Positions 33,801-42,468 of a DNA stretch of 64,000 nucleotides are shown piece by piece. Where the stretch lies: the NCBI GenBank assembly GCA_022508285.1, contig JAFLVN010000004.1, forward strand, positions 1-64,000, read 5' to 3'. The DNA comes from Clostridiales bacterium (lineage in GTDB: Bacteria > Bacillota > Clostridia > Christensenellales > Borkfalkiaceae). How positions within the stretch are numbered: the stretch's first letter is position 1; the number at the start of each line of letters is the position of its first letter. The notes beneath the pieces were generated by a model. The model was given only the letters and a program-made list of their open reading frames with translations, did no database searches and was not told the DNA's origin. The position numbers were made by a program, and so were the translations under genes.

Positions 33801-34592
33801 AGAGTGTTTATACCTGCATTCCCCGGCACAAACTGCGAGCTTGATACCGCACGGGCATTTAAAATGGCGGGTGCGGAAACGCAGATTTTAGTAATCAAAA
33901 ACCTCACGCCCGCCGATATCGAGGAGAGCGTGCAAGCCATTATAAAGGCAATCGACAAAGCAAATATAATCGCTTTCCCCGGCGGCTTCTCGGGCGGTGA
34001 CGAGCCTGACGGTTCGGGCAAGTTTATCGCCACAACCTTTAAAAACCCCGCCGTATCCGAAAGGATTATGGAGCTTTTAAATAACCGCGACGGGCTCGCA
34101 TTGGGTATTTGCAACGGTTTCCAGGCGCTCATAAAATTGGGACTTGTGCCCTACGGCAAGGTAAGCCCCCTCACCGAAAATTCACCTACGCTCACGTTCA
34201 ATAATATTTCACGCCACGTTTCCACGATAGCAAATATACGTGTAGCTTCCACAATCAGTCCTTGGCTTTCCGCCTGCAAGGTAGGCGAGGTGTACTCAGT
34301 ACCCGTATCCCACGGCGAGGGTAAAATTGTTGCGCCCGTATCCGAGCTTGAGCTGATGAAAAAGAACGGGCAGATTGCCACGCAGTACGTTGATTTATCC
34401 GGCAAGCCCACAATGGAGAGCCCTTACAATCCTAACGGAAGCATGTGGGCGATTGAGGGCATAACCTCGCCCGACGGCAGAGTTTTCGGTAAAATGGGCC
34501 ATGCCGAAAGAAAGGGCGAAAACCTTTACAAAAATTTTGACGGCAACTTCGATATGAAAATTTTCGAAAGCGGCGTTAAGTATTTTAAATAA
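30891..34592 (+). CDS. purL: Phosphoribosylformylglycinamidine synthase, single-chain
   Basis: A 1233-residue FGAM synthase combining an N-terminal PurS-like region, the ATP-dependent synthetase domains (about 190-960) and a C-terminal class I glutaminase (about 980-1233). The synthetase has the DHCRHTTF motif and FKNETHNHPTEIEPFGGAAT segment. The glutaminase has PGTNCE, the nucleophile Cys in LGICNGFQAL, and the VSHGEGKI histidine. This is the large form of clostridial type (clade II), so no separate purQ or purS is needed. It is the last gene of the pur series; purB is not in the window. Confidence 0.95.
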   Translation: MIYRIFVEKKDNLQAKQTISDIRNLLKISVEDVRQLLRYDVDGISEEEFKSAVPCVFSEPPVDNVYFEEVSFPKDYSVFAIAYLTGQYDQRADSAAQCVQLLTQKERPIVKCARIYAVKGADAQQLERIKKHLINPVESEEVSLEKPLSLAHQTVEAEDVKNVEGFISFDGNQIKAYHAQMGLAMSVEDLAFVRDYFAKEGRNPTETEIKVIDTYWSDHCRHTTFSTELKNITVNSDNDKVNEALALYRELFAELYKDRPDKYPCLMDIATIAVKKLKKEGKLNNLDESDEINACSIKVDAMLDGKKQKYTVMFKNETHNHPTEIEPFGGAATCLGGAIRDPLSGRTYVLQSMRVTGCADPTEPIENTLAGKLPQRIITKTAASGFSSYGNQIGLATGQVEEVYHPGYKAKRLETGFVVGGAKSDMIYREKPKKGDVIILLGGETGRDGCGGATGSSKAHDKKSVQTCGAEVQKGNALTERKLQRLFMNKEATTLIKKCNDFGAGGVSVAIGELADGLEIMLDRVPKKYEGLSGTELAISESQERMAVVVAKENVEKFSALAAEENLTATPVAVVTDDRRMKMYHRGRAIVDISRDFLDTNGVKQFTDAEINEKVTPFFELPNKKSFNEAAKETLSQLNVCSKKGLAEMFDSTIGAKSVYMPFGGKYQLTPVIAMAAKFVGGETDDCTVSAYGYNPELMSTSPFTGAIYSIMTSVSKVVATGAKYENIRLSLQEFFMRLRDDKKRWGVPTAALLGALYAQIGLGLGAIGGKDSMSGTFEDIDVPPTLISFALAPSKASKLITNVLTNKGQKLYFLPAKKDKNYIPDFDYLKKLYTVVNNNIESGNIKFAMVVEKGGVFAAVAKSCFGNGLGFKFTADYNILFAEHYGEIIVSAEDISKLGFIDVVELGQTANGGFTLGREKVEYTDALEAYTKKLDGVFPATAAAEGNVPNCDCKEGKKYSNISTKIAKPRVFIPAFPGTNCELDTARAFKMAGAETQILVIKNLTPADIEESVQAIIKAIDKANIIAFPGGFSGGDEPDGSGKFIATTFKNPAVSERIMELLNNRDGLALGICNGFQALIKLGLVPYGKVSPLTENSPTLTFNNISRHVSTIANIRVASTISPWLSACKVGEVYSVPVSHGEGKIVAPVSELELMKKNGQIATQYVDLSGKPTMESPYNPNGSMWAIEGITSPDGRVFGKMGHAERKGENLYKNFDGNFDMKIFESGVKYFK

Positions 34593-34606
34593 TAGGGGTG
34601 CTATAA

Positions 34607-35065
34607 ATGAAGTGTATTTATTGCGGATGCGAAGACAGCAAAGTTATAGACAGCCGTTCAGCCGACGAGGGCAGAACGATAAGGCGCAGAAGGGAGTGCG
34701 TTCAGTGCGGAAAACGCTTTACAACTTACGAGACAATCGAGGATACCCCAGTGCTCGTCGTAAAAGCGAGTGGAATGCGGCAGGCGTATGACCCGCAAAA
34801 AATCAAAAACGGAATTATAAAATCTTGCGAAAAGCGACCCGTTCCTCTGAACGTAATCGACGATATCGTTTCGACGATAACAAAACAGATTTACAACTCC
34901 ATGGAGCAGGAAATTTCTTCTAAAAAAATCGGTGAAATGGTAATGGATCAGCTCAAAAAAGTAGATGAGGTAGCTTACGTCCGCTACGCAAGTGTGTACC
35001 GTTCGTTCAAGGATATCCCCAGCTTTATGGAAGAGCTTAAAAAGCTTATGGAAAATAAAAATTAA
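34607..35065 (+). CDS. nrdR: Transcriptional repressor NrdR
   Basis: A 152-residue regulator of ribonucleotide reductase genes. The N-terminal zinc ribbon uses CIYCGC and CVQCGK (Cys3, 6, 31, 34), preceded by the conserved VIDSRSADEGRTIRRRREC region. An ATP-cone domain (about 49-139), where ATP/dATP binding sets repressor activity, follows. The length is standard. It has a GGGG SD and sits 14 nt after purL, so it may be co-transcribed. No NrdR box was identified in this window. Confidence 0.96.
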   Translation: MKCIYCGCEDSKVIDSRSADEGRTIRRRRECVQCGKRFTTYETIEDTPVLVVKASGMRQAYDPQKIKNGIIKSCEKRPVPLNVIDDIVSTITKQIYNSMEQEISSKKIGEMVMDQLKKVDEVAYVRYASVYRSFKDIPSFMEELKKLMENKN

Positions 35066-35070
35066 TTTTG

Positions 35071-35104
35071 TACAGACAGTGTCAGGCACTGTCTGTATTC
35101 TTTG
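35071..35104 (+). terminator. Perfect 11-bp hairpin between nrdR and ispG
   Basis: TACAGACAGTG (35071-35081), TCAGG loop, CACTGTCTGTA (35087-35097), then TTCTTTG. The tail is only partly T-rich, so it could be a weak terminator or an attenuator ahead of ispG, whose ATG is 11 nt further on. Confidence 0.6.
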
Positions 35105-35108
35105 AAAT

Positions 35109-36161
35109 ATGCAATATAAATCAAAAAAAGTAAACGTCGGTAACATAGTTATCGGCGGTGGCGAAAGCGTAAAAATTCAGTCTATGTGTACGACTAAAAC
35201 TTCGGATATTTCGGCTACGTGCGCACAGATTTCAAGGCTTGAGAAAGCGGGTTGCGAAATTATAAGAGTTTCCGTTCTCGACGAGGACGACGCAACCGCC
35301 ATAAAAAAAATCAAAGAAAATGTACATATACCGCTTGTCGCCGACATTCATTTTTCGGCTGCGCTTGCCGTAAAGGCGATAGAAAACGGTTGCGATAAAG
35401 TGCGAATAAACCCCGGCAATATCGGCAGCGAAAGCAATATAAAACTAGTCGCCGACTGCATAAAAGCGCATAAAATTTCTGTGCGTGTCGGCTCTAATAC
35501 TGGCAGTATAGAAAAGGAGTTTTTGCAAAAATACGGCAAAAACGAAAATTCTCTCGTTGAAAGCGCTTTAAAAAGTGTAGCTTCGCTGGAAAAGCACGGG
35601 GTATACGACATCGTAATTTCCGTTAAGGCGTCTGACGTGCCGTTGACAGTCAAGGCGTACAGGCTTCTTGCCTCCCGCACTCAATATCCCATGCATATAG
35701 GCGTTACCGAGGCGGGTACGGAAGAGATGGCGATAGTTAAATCCTCTGCGGCGCTCGGAGCGCTGCTTTTAGATGGAATAGGCGATACCTTGCGCATATC
35801 CATAACCGACGACCCCGTAAAGGAAGTTTACGCCGCCCGCAGATTGCTGCGGGCTGTCGGACTCGATAAAAATTATGTCAATGTGATTTCCTGTCCGACC
35901 TGCGGCAGATGCCAATGGAACTCCATGGATATAGCAAAAAAAGTGTCGGCATACGTGGAAAACAGTAATAAACCTCTCAAAATTGCCGTTATGGGCTGTG
36001 TGGTAAACGGACCTGGAGAGGCGAAGGATTGCGACATAGGCATTGCGGGGGCTCAGGACTACTGCGTTATTTTCAAGGGCGGCGAAATCATAAAAAAAGT
36101 TGCCGCATCAAATGCGGAATGCGAACTGTTCGGGGAGATAGATAAACTTTTGAATGAATAA
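35109..36161 (+). CDS. ispG: 4-hydroxy-3-methylbut-2-enyl diphosphate synthase
   Basis: A 350-residue 4Fe-4S enzyme of the MEP isoprenoid pathway that reduces MEcPP to HMBPP. The N-terminal TIM-barrel region shows IQSMCTTKTSD and PLVADIHF, and the C-terminal cluster domain has SCPTCGRCQWN (about 258-268) and VMGCVVNGPGEAKDCDIG. It has no visible SD. It overlaps the next gene by 8 nt. The place just before polC and rimP is the usual Firmicutes arrangement. Confidence 0.95.
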   Translation: MQYKSKKVNVGNIVIGGGESVKIQSMCTTKTSDISATCAQISRLEKAGCEIIRVSVLDEDDATAIKKIKENVHIPLVADIHFSAALAVKAIENGCDKVRINPGNIGSESNIKLVADCIKAHKISVRVGSNTGSIEKEFLQKYGKNENSLVESALKSVASLEKHGVYDIVISVKASDVPLTVKAYRLLASRTQYPMHIGVTEAGTEEMAIVKSSAALGALLLDGIGDTLRISITDDPVKEVYAARRLLRAVGLDKNYVNVISCPTCGRCQWNSMDIAKKVSAYVENSNKPLKIAVMGCVVNGPGEAKDCDIGIAGAQDYCVIFKGGEIIKKVAASNAECELFGEIDKLLNE

Positions 36162-37692
36162 TAAAATTCTTGAAGCGATACGGGCTTCGTCGATAAATTT
36201 TCAAAAAGCAATAATGCGCTCGGTTACGGTTAACAGAGCAATACGTCGGGTGGAAATAGAGATTGCCACCGACTGTGCGTTTTCCGATTCGGATATTGCA
36301 AAGGCAAAAGCTGCAATAGGGCCTTTAATGCCCGAGTTTTTCAATTTTGATTTAAATATTGTAAAGCTTTCGCCCGACTGCGAAATGGTCAAACGTAAAA
36401 TATCTCAGGCAATCGATACGAACTTCAAAGCAATTTCGGTTACTTTAAAGGAGTCCGATATCGAGGTCATAAAATCAGACAGAGGTTTTGAGTACATAGT
36501 TTCGGTGATGCCGTTTATGCAGATAAACACGGATATGTGCGATAAAATTAACGATTATTTAAAGCAAAATTTTTGCGGCGATTTCTTCGGGAAGTGCGTT
36601 GTGTCAAACAGAACTGCCGACGACATTCAGATTGAAGAAAAGCCCGACGAAATCGAATTTGAAATTCCCGTCCGCAAGTTTGAAATAGAGGATTTTACCT
36701 TTCTCGAAGGCACAAAAAAGCAGTCTTCCGCAGTATATCTCGCCGACTTGAACTTCGCTTCCGAAGAAGTAATTATCTGCGGAACAATAGAGGAAATAAG
36801 GGAGAAAACATATACCAACAAAAAGGGTGTGGAAAAGCCTTATCTTTCGCTCACTCTCTCGGATACGACCGCTACGGTATATATTACCTATTTTATCAGG
36901 CAGAAAAGTTACGATAAAATCAAAAACCTTAAGGTTGGCGACAGTATAGTTTGTACGGGCGCAAACGAGGAGTACAGGGGGAGTTTAAGGTACACTGCCA
37001 ACACAATCGATATTGGCAGATATCCAAAAGGCTTTGTGCCCGAAAGGAGGGTGTCCAAGCCCGTGCCAGCATACTATCACCATGTAAGCCCTCAGCCTTT
37101 CAGTGATATTGCGCAGGGAGATTTCTTTACTCAAAATATCATTCCCGATTGCTTAAAACAGAACTCGTTTGTGGTTTTCGACCTTGAAACTACGGGGTTG
37201 AATTCGTCGCCTGTGTCGGGCAATATGGACAGGGTAATAGAAATAGGAGCATATAAAATAGTAAACGGCGAAATTTCGCAGTGTTTTTCGACCTTTATCA
37301 ATCCTCAGCGCAAACTTTCCGAGGAAATAAAAAAACTTACGGGAATTACCGATTCTATGGTTGCAAACGCCCCCACCTATGAAGAGGCGATGCCCGACTT
37401 TTTCAAATTTTGCAGCGGAAGTATACTTGTAGGACACAACATTGCAGGTTTTGACTATAAGTTTGTTGAATACTATTGCGCTCGCCTCGGGTATATTTTA
37501 GAAAGAAATATTATAGACACCATTCCGCTTTCGCAGGAATTGCTGTTTTTGTCTAACTATAAACTCAATACGGTTGCGGATAAATTCAATATAGCTTTCA
37601 ATCACCACCGGGCAACGGACGACGCGCTTGCCACCGCAAAAATATTTATCGAGCTTATAAAACTTAAAAAATCTTTGCCGAGACCGGGATAA
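36154..37692 (+). CDS. Truncated PolC: N-terminal, OB and DEDDh exonuclease domains only
   Basis: A 512-residue protein at the usual polC position. Residues 1-190 resemble the PolC N-terminal domain, 203-290 form the OB fold (IICGTIEEI through LKVGDSIVCTGANEEY), and 338-505 form a DEDDh 3'-5' exonuclease with all catalytic residues: Asp343 and Glu345 (FDLETTG), Asp434 (HNIAGFDYKF), His485 and Asp490 (HHRATDDA). PolC of about 1400 residues continues with PHP, polymerase and helix-hairpin-helix domains. Here the frame stops and only 115 non-coding nt separate it from rimP. The frame is clean, so this looks like a maintained reduced protein, perhaps a proofreading or repair exonuclease. Confidence 0.85.
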   Translation: MNNKILEAIRASSINFQKAIMRSVTVNRAIRRVEIEIATDCAFSDSDIAKAKAAIGPLMPEFFNFDLNIVKLSPDCEMVKRKISQAIDTNFKAISVTLKESDIEVIKSDRGFEYIVSVMPFMQINTDMCDKINDYLKQNFCGDFFGKCVVSNRTADDIQIEEKPDEIEFEIPVRKFEIEDFTFLEGTKKQSSAVYLADLNFASEEVIICGTIEEIREKTYTNKKGVEKPYLSLTLSDTTATVYITYFIRQKSYDKIKNLKVGDSIVCTGANEEYRGSLRYTANTIDIGRYPKGFVPERRVSKPVPAYYHHVSPQPFSDIAQGDFFTQNIIPDCLKQNSFVVFDLETTGLNSSPVSGNMDRVIEIGAYKIVNGEISQCFSTFINPQRKLSEEIKKLTGITDSMVANAPTYEEAMPDFFKFCSGSILVGHNIAGFDYKFVEYYCARLGYILERNIIDTIPLSQELLFLSNYKLNTVADKFNIAFNHHRATDDALATAKIFIELIKLKKSLPRPG

Positions 37693-37707
37693 ATTTTCCA
37701 AAAAAGG

Positions 37708-37736
37708 TTGCTTTTTACAAATTGTTGTGTTAGAAT
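37708..37736 (+). promoter_or_regulatory. Sigma-A promoter of the rimP-nusA-infB operon
   Basis: TTGCTT (37708-37713), 17-nt spacer, TAGAAT (37731-37736) with a TGT extension before the -10. Confidence 0.78.
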
Positions 37737-37763
37737 TTAAGTGACCTTAATAGTAATGTTAAG

Positions 37764-37789
37764 ATTGAGTGCCTTGCGGGGCACTCAAT
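37764..37789 (+). promoter_or_regulatory. Leader hairpin of the rimP-nusA operon
   Basis: A perfect 10-bp stem, ATTGAGTGCC (37764-37773) with GGCACTCAAT (37780-37789), around a 6-nt loop, 19 nt before the rimP ATG. There is no T-run after it. NusA operons are known to be autoregulated by transcription elongation control, and this hairpin is a candidate element. Confidence 0.6.
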
Positions 37790-37807
37790 ACTTGTATAGA
37801 GGGTTGC

Positions 37808-38266
37808 ATGAACGTAAAACCTGTTTCCGAAATTCGCTCGTTTTTAGAAAAAATCGCAGAGCCTATGGGCATTGAGATTGTAGACGTGGAGTGGAACGAC
37901 CGCTCGGCGGAGCTTACGGTATTCATTGAAACGGAGAGCGGCGTTGACCTTGATACGTGCGAAAAATTCCATAATGCCATAATGGAACCCATCGACGAGC
38001 TCGATCCCACTTACGACAAGCCGTATACTTTGAACGTATCAAGCCCCGGGCTCGACAGACCGTTCAAAACTCAAAGGGATTTTGAAAGGAATCTTTCAAA
38101 CGAAGTGGAAATTAAACTCTATGCGCCGCTTAAAGGTAAAAAATATCTCGAAGGCGTACTCACGGAGTTTGATGAAAATTCCGTCACAATAAAATTGCAA
38201 AACGAAGAAGTTAAAATTTCTTTGAACAAAATAGCAAAAATAAACAAAGCAATAAAATTCGATTAA
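37808..38266 (+). CDS. rimP: Ribosome maturation factor RimP
   Basis: A 152-residue factor for 30S subunit maturation. It has the N-terminal alpha/beta domain with GIEIVDVEW, the NVSSPGLDRPFKTQRDFER motif (about 68-86) and a C-terminal SH3-like barrel. The start at 37808 is preceded by GAGGG; an upstream in-frame start at 37769 falls inside the leader hairpin and is rejected. It is the first gene of the operon running through infB. Confidence 0.95.
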   Translation: MNVKPVSEIRSFLEKIAEPMGIEIVDVEWNDRSAELTVFIETESGVDLDTCEKFHNAIMEPIDELDPTYDKPYTLNVSSPGLDRPFKTQRDFERNLSNEVEIKLYAPLKGKKYLEGVLTEFDENSVTIKLQNEEVKISLNKIAKINKAIKFD

Positions 38267-38298
38267 TATAAACCTTACTAATCGTCAGGAGAATAAAA

Positions 38299-39378
38299 AT
38301 GACCAATAAAGATTTTTTTGCAGCACTCGAAGACCTTGAAAAGGAGAAAGGTATACCGCAGGAAGTATTTATGGAAGCGCTTTCAAATGCGCTTGTTTCA
38401 GCCTGCAAAAAGCAGTATGCGGGGGCAGCGAGCCGTGTTGATATACGTTTGAATCCCGAAAAAGGCACAATTGATTTTTTCACCGTTAAAACGGTAGTGG
38501 AGGAAGTTCTTGACCGTGAAACGGAAATTTCTCTTGCGGACGCACAGGCAATTAAAAAGAGCTATAAGATTGGCGACACCGTAACGGAAAAATTTGTACC
38601 TAAGGATTTCACCCGCATAGCCGCACAAACGGCTAAGCAGGTAATTCTGCAAAAAATTCACGAAACCGAGCGTGATTCGGCCATGAACGAGTTTTCCAAC
38701 AAAGAGGGTGAACTCCTTGTTGGCATAATCAGAAAAATCGACGCTAAAAACGTTTACGTTGAGCTCGGCAAAGGTCAGGTTGAAGGACTCATGCTTCCGT
38801 CCGATCAAGTTCCCGGTGAAAAATATAACGTTAACGACAAGATTAAGGTATTTGTAAAGCGCGTTAAAAGCGGATTCAGAGGTGCGCAGGTGCTTGTAAG
38901 CCGTTCCGCACCCGGACTTGTGCGCAAGCTGTTTGAAGAGGAAGTTCCCGAAATCAAGCAGGGTACGGTTGTAATTAAAGAAATCAGCCGCGAAGCAGGC
39001 GCAAGAACAAAAATGGCAATCTGGTCGGAAGACGAGAGAGTAGACGCTATCGGCGCATGCGTAGGCAATAAGGGCGCAAGGGTAAACGCAGTCGTTGAAG
39101 AGCTCCGCGGCGAAAAGATTGATATAATTCCTTGGAGCGAAAATCCCCTCGAATTTATCGCAAAGGCGCTTTCTCCCGCTAAGGTAATTTCCGTTACCCA
39201 GCTCGAAGGCGACAAATCCGCAATGGTTGTAGTTCCCGACGATAAGCTGTCGCTTGCGATAGGCAAGGACGGACAAAACGCCCGCCTTGCGGTAAGGCTT
39301 ACGGGATGGAAAATCGACGTAAAGAGCAAGTCCGCTGCCGAAAAACTTGGATTTATTGCAGAAGAAACCGAAGAATAA
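38299..39378 (+). CDS. nusA: Transcription termination/antitermination factor NusA
   Basis: A 359-residue RNA-polymerase-binding factor. It has an N-terminal domain (1-125), an S1 domain (about 133-200, GELLVGIIRKIDAKNVYVELGKG quoted in part) and two KH domains (about 230-345) with GACVGNKGARV and AIGKDGQNARLA. The acidic repeats found in Proteobacteria are absent, as usual in Firmicutes. The SD AGGAG is good, and it sits between rimP and ylxR as expected. Confidence 0.97.
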   Translation: MTNKDFFAALEDLEKEKGIPQEVFMEALSNALVSACKKQYAGAASRVDIRLNPEKGTIDFFTVKTVVEEVLDRETEISLADAQAIKKSYKIGDTVTEKFVPKDFTRIAAQTAKQVILQKIHETERDSAMNEFSNKEGELLVGIIRKIDAKNVYVELGKGQVEGLMLPSDQVPGEKYNVNDKIKVFVKRVKSGFRGAQVLVSRSAPGLVRKLFEEEVPEIKQGTVVIKEISREAGARTKMAIWSEDERVDAIGACVGNKGARVNAVVEELRGEKIDIIPWSENPLEFIAKALSPAKVISVTQLEGDKSAMVVVPDDKLSLAIGKDGQNARLAVRLTGWKIDVKSKSAAEKLGFIAEETEE

Positions 39379-39386
39379 GGAAATAT

Positions 39387-39662
39387 ATGCCTAATAAAAA
39401 GATACCGCTTCGCCAATGCATAGCGTGCAGAGAACTCAAAGAAAAAAAGTCAATGCTTCGGATTGTAAAAAACTCCGAAGGAGAAATTTTTCTTGATTTT
39501 TCGTGGAAAGCGGCAGGTCGTGGCGCATATATCTGCGACAATCCCGACTGTATTAAAAAACTTAAAAAGGGACGGCTATTGAACAAAGTTTTTTCCTGTG
39601 CGGTAGACGACGCCGTCTATACCGCCGTTGAGGAGGAATACTTTGGGAAGAAGCAGAATTGA
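39387..39662 (+). CDS. YlxR-family RNA-binding protein
   Basis: A 91-residue basic protein of the YlxR/DUF448 family. It has PLRQCIACRELKEKKSMLRIV near the N-terminus (quoted span about 6-26), the family GRGAYIC motif (about 50-56) and C..C pairs. The family has been proposed to act as a nucleoid-associated or RNA-binding protein and always travels with nusA and infB. The start at 39387 follows AAGGAA. An earlier in-frame start at 39306 lies inside nusA and is rejected. Confidence 0.9.
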   Translation: MPNKKIPLRQCIACRELKEKKSMLRIVKNSEGEIFLDFSWKAAGRGAYICDNPDCIKKLKKGRLLNKVFSCAVDDAVYTAVEEEYFGKKQN

Positions 39663-39966
39663 AACCTTTATAGGCTTTTGCATAAAGTCCGGTAAAATGT
39701 CTTACGGTTCGGGCGTTATAGATACGCTTAAAAGCGGCGTGTATCTTTTAATACTTAACGGCGACGCGGCAAAAAACACGCAAAAGCTTGCCGTAAAATA
39801 TAAAAACAGATTTAACTGTCCGCTTATTGTATGTAAGTCTGAGTTTGAGCTTGTTGTAAACAAATCGGGCTGTATGCTTGCAGCGGTAAGGGACAGACAG
39901 TTTGCAAAACTGATAATTGAAAATATTGATAACAACTACGAATTATATGCCGGAGGCAATTTTTAA
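39643..39966 (+). CDS. L7Ae/L30e-family RNA-binding protein (YlxQ-like)
   Basis: A 107-residue protein of the L7Ae/L30e kink-turn-binding family, with RIETFIGFCIKSGKMSYGSGVIDTL at the N-terminus (quoted span about 4-28). The start is a TTG at 39643 with GAGGAGG at 39630-39636. A TTG at 39628 would overlap that SD and is rejected. It overlaps ylxR by 20 nt. The position ahead of infB is the standard ylxQ slot. A precise RNA target is not known. Confidence 0.88.
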   Translation: MGRSRIETFIGFCIKSGKMSYGSGVIDTLKSGVYLLILNGDAAKNTQKLAVKYKNRFNCPLIVCKSEFELVVNKSGCMLAAVRDRQFAKLIIENIDNNYELYAGGNF

Positions 39967-39968
39967 AT

Positions 39969-42467
39969 ATGGCAAAAAAATATGAGAATATCGAAAATAT
40001 AGGTAAGCTCATTTCAGACGGGGCAGTTTCCGAACTCTCAAAAAAGATTTCAGCCGCAGAGCGGGCAGTATCCGACGTTCTTAAAAAACTGAATGATTTT
40101 GAGGCGGCAAAACTTCAGGCTAAGCTTGAAGAGGAGAGAATAGCCGCAGAAAAGGCGGCGGCTGAGGAGGCTGCAAAGCGTGCCGCCGAACAAAAAGCGC
40201 AGGAAGAACTTAATAAGCAGCAAGAACTTAATAAGCAGCAAACGCCCGTCGTTGAAGAAAAGACCGAGGCGCCCGTTGTCGAACAGAAAAATCCTGTTAA
40301 AGAGCAAAAGCCTCAGCAGTTCAAGCCCCAGGAAAATAAAACTTTTATTAACCGTGAAAATCGTCCGCCCAAAGGTGACAGGAAGAACGTGCCTCCGTAT
40401 TCTTCAGCACCCCGCACACCGCAGGGACAGCAGTCACCTCGTCCGCAGGTGGGCGCAAAATTCAACGGTGCGGCAGCTACCGTTCCCGCAGCAAATGCTC
40501 AGGCTCCCAAAAAGAACTTCGGACCTGATAAAAAGAAGCAGAGCTACGATAAAACTTACATTGAAAAGGAGCGCCGTGCGCCTTCAAAGCGTGCCCTTCA
40601 AAAACAGCAGGGCGCAAGCATAGAGGACTTTGACGAGAATAAGAGCGGTTACAGAAAGCTCCGTGTTAAGAAGGATAAGAGCAAACAGAATAGCCAGACC
40701 ATAAAAATTGAAAAAGCCGTTGTCACCACGGATGAAATTCCTTTGAAAATTCTTTCCGAAAAACTCGGAATTTCGGCTGTAGAAATAACTAAACGCCTCT
40801 TTAAAGAGGGCGTCATGAAAACCGTAAACGAGTCGGTAGACTACGACACCGCAGCGCTTATTGCGGCAGGGCTCGGAATAGAGCTTGAATACAAGCCCGA
40901 AAAAACGGCGGAGGAAGTGCTGTTCGAACAGCAGGCCGACACCGTTGAAGAAATCGAAAGCCTTGTTCCCCGTGCTCCAGTCGTTACCGTTATGGGTCAC
41001 GTAGACCACGGTAAAACTTCGCTATTAGACTATATTAAAAACACAAAAGTCGCCGCAGGCGAAGCCGGCGGAATCACTCAGCACATAGGTGCGTATACGG
41101 TTAGCGTAAACGGCAAGGGCATTACCTTTATAGATACCCCCGGTCACGAGGCGTTTACCGCAATGCGTGCAAGGGGTGCGCAGGTAACCGATATTGTTAT
41201 ACTTGTCGTAGCCGCAGACGACGGCGTAATGCCGCAGACGATTGAGGCAATAAACCACGCAAAAGCGGCGGGCGTAACGATAATAGTTGCCGTAAACAAG
41301 ATTGATAAAACGGGTGCCAACATTGAAAAGGTTAAACAGGAGCTCACCGCTCAGGGACTTGTCCCCGAGGAATGGGGCGGCGATACTATGGTTTGCCCTA
41401 TTTCCTGCAAGACGGGTGAAGGAATAGACCAGCTTCTTGAAAGCCTTCTTATCGTAGCCGAAATGAAGGAACTGCTTGCAAATCCCGCAAGAGAGGCAAG
41501 GGGAATTGTCATTGAAGCGCAACTCGACAAGGGCAAGGGTCCCGTTGCTACCGTGCTCGTTCAGAACGGTACACTGCACACGGGCGACAACCTTATTTCC
41601 GGTATGGTTACGGGCAGAGTCCGCGCCATGATAGACGACAAGGGCAGAACGGTCAAAGAGGCAGGTCCTTCCATGGCTGTAAACGTGCTCGGACTTGAAG
41701 AAGTTCCCAATTCGGGCGACTCTATCTACGCTGTTTCGCAATCGCTCATGAAGCAGGTTATGGACGAGCGAAAGAGAAAGGAGAGCGAATCCATGATAAA
41801 AGCTTCTTCAAAGGTTTCGCTCGACGACATATTCAACAATATTGCCGAAGGCAATTTAAAGAATCTCAACCTTATAATAAAGGGCGACGTTCAGGGCTCA
41901 GTCGAGGCAATCAGACAGTCCGTTGTCAAACTTTCCAACGACGAGGTTAAAGTTAAGGTTATCCACAGCGGCGCAGGCGCCGTCACCGAGACTGACGTCA
42001 TGCTCGCAGATTCTTCAAATGCAATTATTCTCGGCTTCAACGTGCGCCCCGACACAAAGGCAAAGGCGCTTGCAGAAAGAAGCAAGGTAGACGTGAGGAG
42101 CTATCGCATAATATACGATCTTTTAGACGACGTGGAAGCCGCTCTCAAGGGCATGCTTGCTCCAAAGTATCAGGAAATATTCCTCGGCAAATGCGAAGTC
42201 CGTCAAACTTTCAAAATTACGGGCGTGGGCAATATTGCAGGTTGCTACGTTCTCGACGGCAAAATTATCCGCGGCGGCAAGTTGCGCATATACCGCAACG
42301 ACGTGCTCGTGGTTGAAGGCAACGTACGTCAGCTCAAACGCTTCAAGGACGACGTTAAGGAAGTTGCGGCGGGCTTTGAGTGCGGCTGTGCGATTGAAGG
42401 CTTCAACGATATACAAATAGGCGACATAATCGAATGCTATCTCATTGAACAGGTGGCGGCTGTATAG
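39969..42467 (+). CDS. infB: Translation initiation factor IF-2
   Basis: An 832-residue GTPase that brings initiator tRNA to the 30S subunit. The N-terminal 270 residues are low-complexity, Ala/Glu/Lys/Gln/Pro-rich, and include an exact tandem duplication (ELNKQQ twice). The IF-2 N domain at about 255-310 is followed by the G domain: [13 protein letters not shown] (about 344-356), DTPGHEAF and NKIDKTGAN. Domains II to IV complete the protein. It sits between the L7Ae gene and rbfA. Confidence 0.97.
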   Translation: MAKKYENIENIGKLISDGAVSELSKKISAAERAVSDVLKKLNDFEAAKLQAKLEEERIAAEKAAAEEAAKRAAEQKAQEELNKQQELNKQQTPVVEEKTEAPVVEQKNPVKEQKPQQFKPQENKTFINRENRPPKGDRKNVPPYSSAPRTPQGQQSPRPQVGAKFNGAAATVPAANAQAPKKNFGPDKKKQSYDKTYIEKERRAPSKRALQKQQGASIEDFDENKSGYRKLRVKKDKSKQNSQTIKIEKAVVTTDEIPLKILSEKLGISAVEITKRLFKEGVMKTVNESVDYDTAALIAAGLGIELEYKPEKTAEEVLFEQQADTVEEIESLVPRAPVVTVMGHVDHGKTSLLDYIKNTKVAAGEAGGITQHIGAYTVSVNGKGITFIDTPGHEAFTAMRARGAQVTDIVILVVAADDGVMPQTIEAINHAKAAGVTIIVAVNKIDKTGANIEKVKQELTAQGLVPEEWGGDTMVCPISCKTGEGIDQLLESLLIVAEMKELLANPAREARGIVIEAQLDKGKGPVATVLVQNGTLHTGDNLISGMVTGRVRAMIDDKGRTVKEAGPSMAVNVLGLEEVPNSGDSIYAVSQSLMKQVMDERKRKESESMIKASSKVSLDDIFNNIAEGNLKNLNLIIKGDVQGSVEAIRQSVVKLSNDEVKVKVIHSGAGAVTETDVMLADSSNAIILGFNVRPDTKAKALAERSKVDVRSYRIIYDLLDDVEAALKGMLAPKYQEIFLGKCEVRQTFKITGVGNIAGCYVLDGKIIRGGKLRIYRNDVLVVEGNVRQLKRFKDDVKEVAAGFECGCAIEGFNDIQIGDIIECYLIEQVAAV
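40206..40241 (+). repeat. Exact 18-bp tandem duplication in infB
   Basis: The unit GAACTTAATAAGCAGCAA occurs twice in tandem (40206-40223 and 40224-40241), adding six residues to the disordered N-terminal linker of IF-2. This site may vary in length between strains. Confidence 0.9.
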
Positions 42468-42468
42468 T

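Noticed and set aside
38398-39276. A 292-codon open frame antisense to nusA
   Set aside because: Same reasoning: it fully overlaps a conserved gene and has no recognisable motifs.
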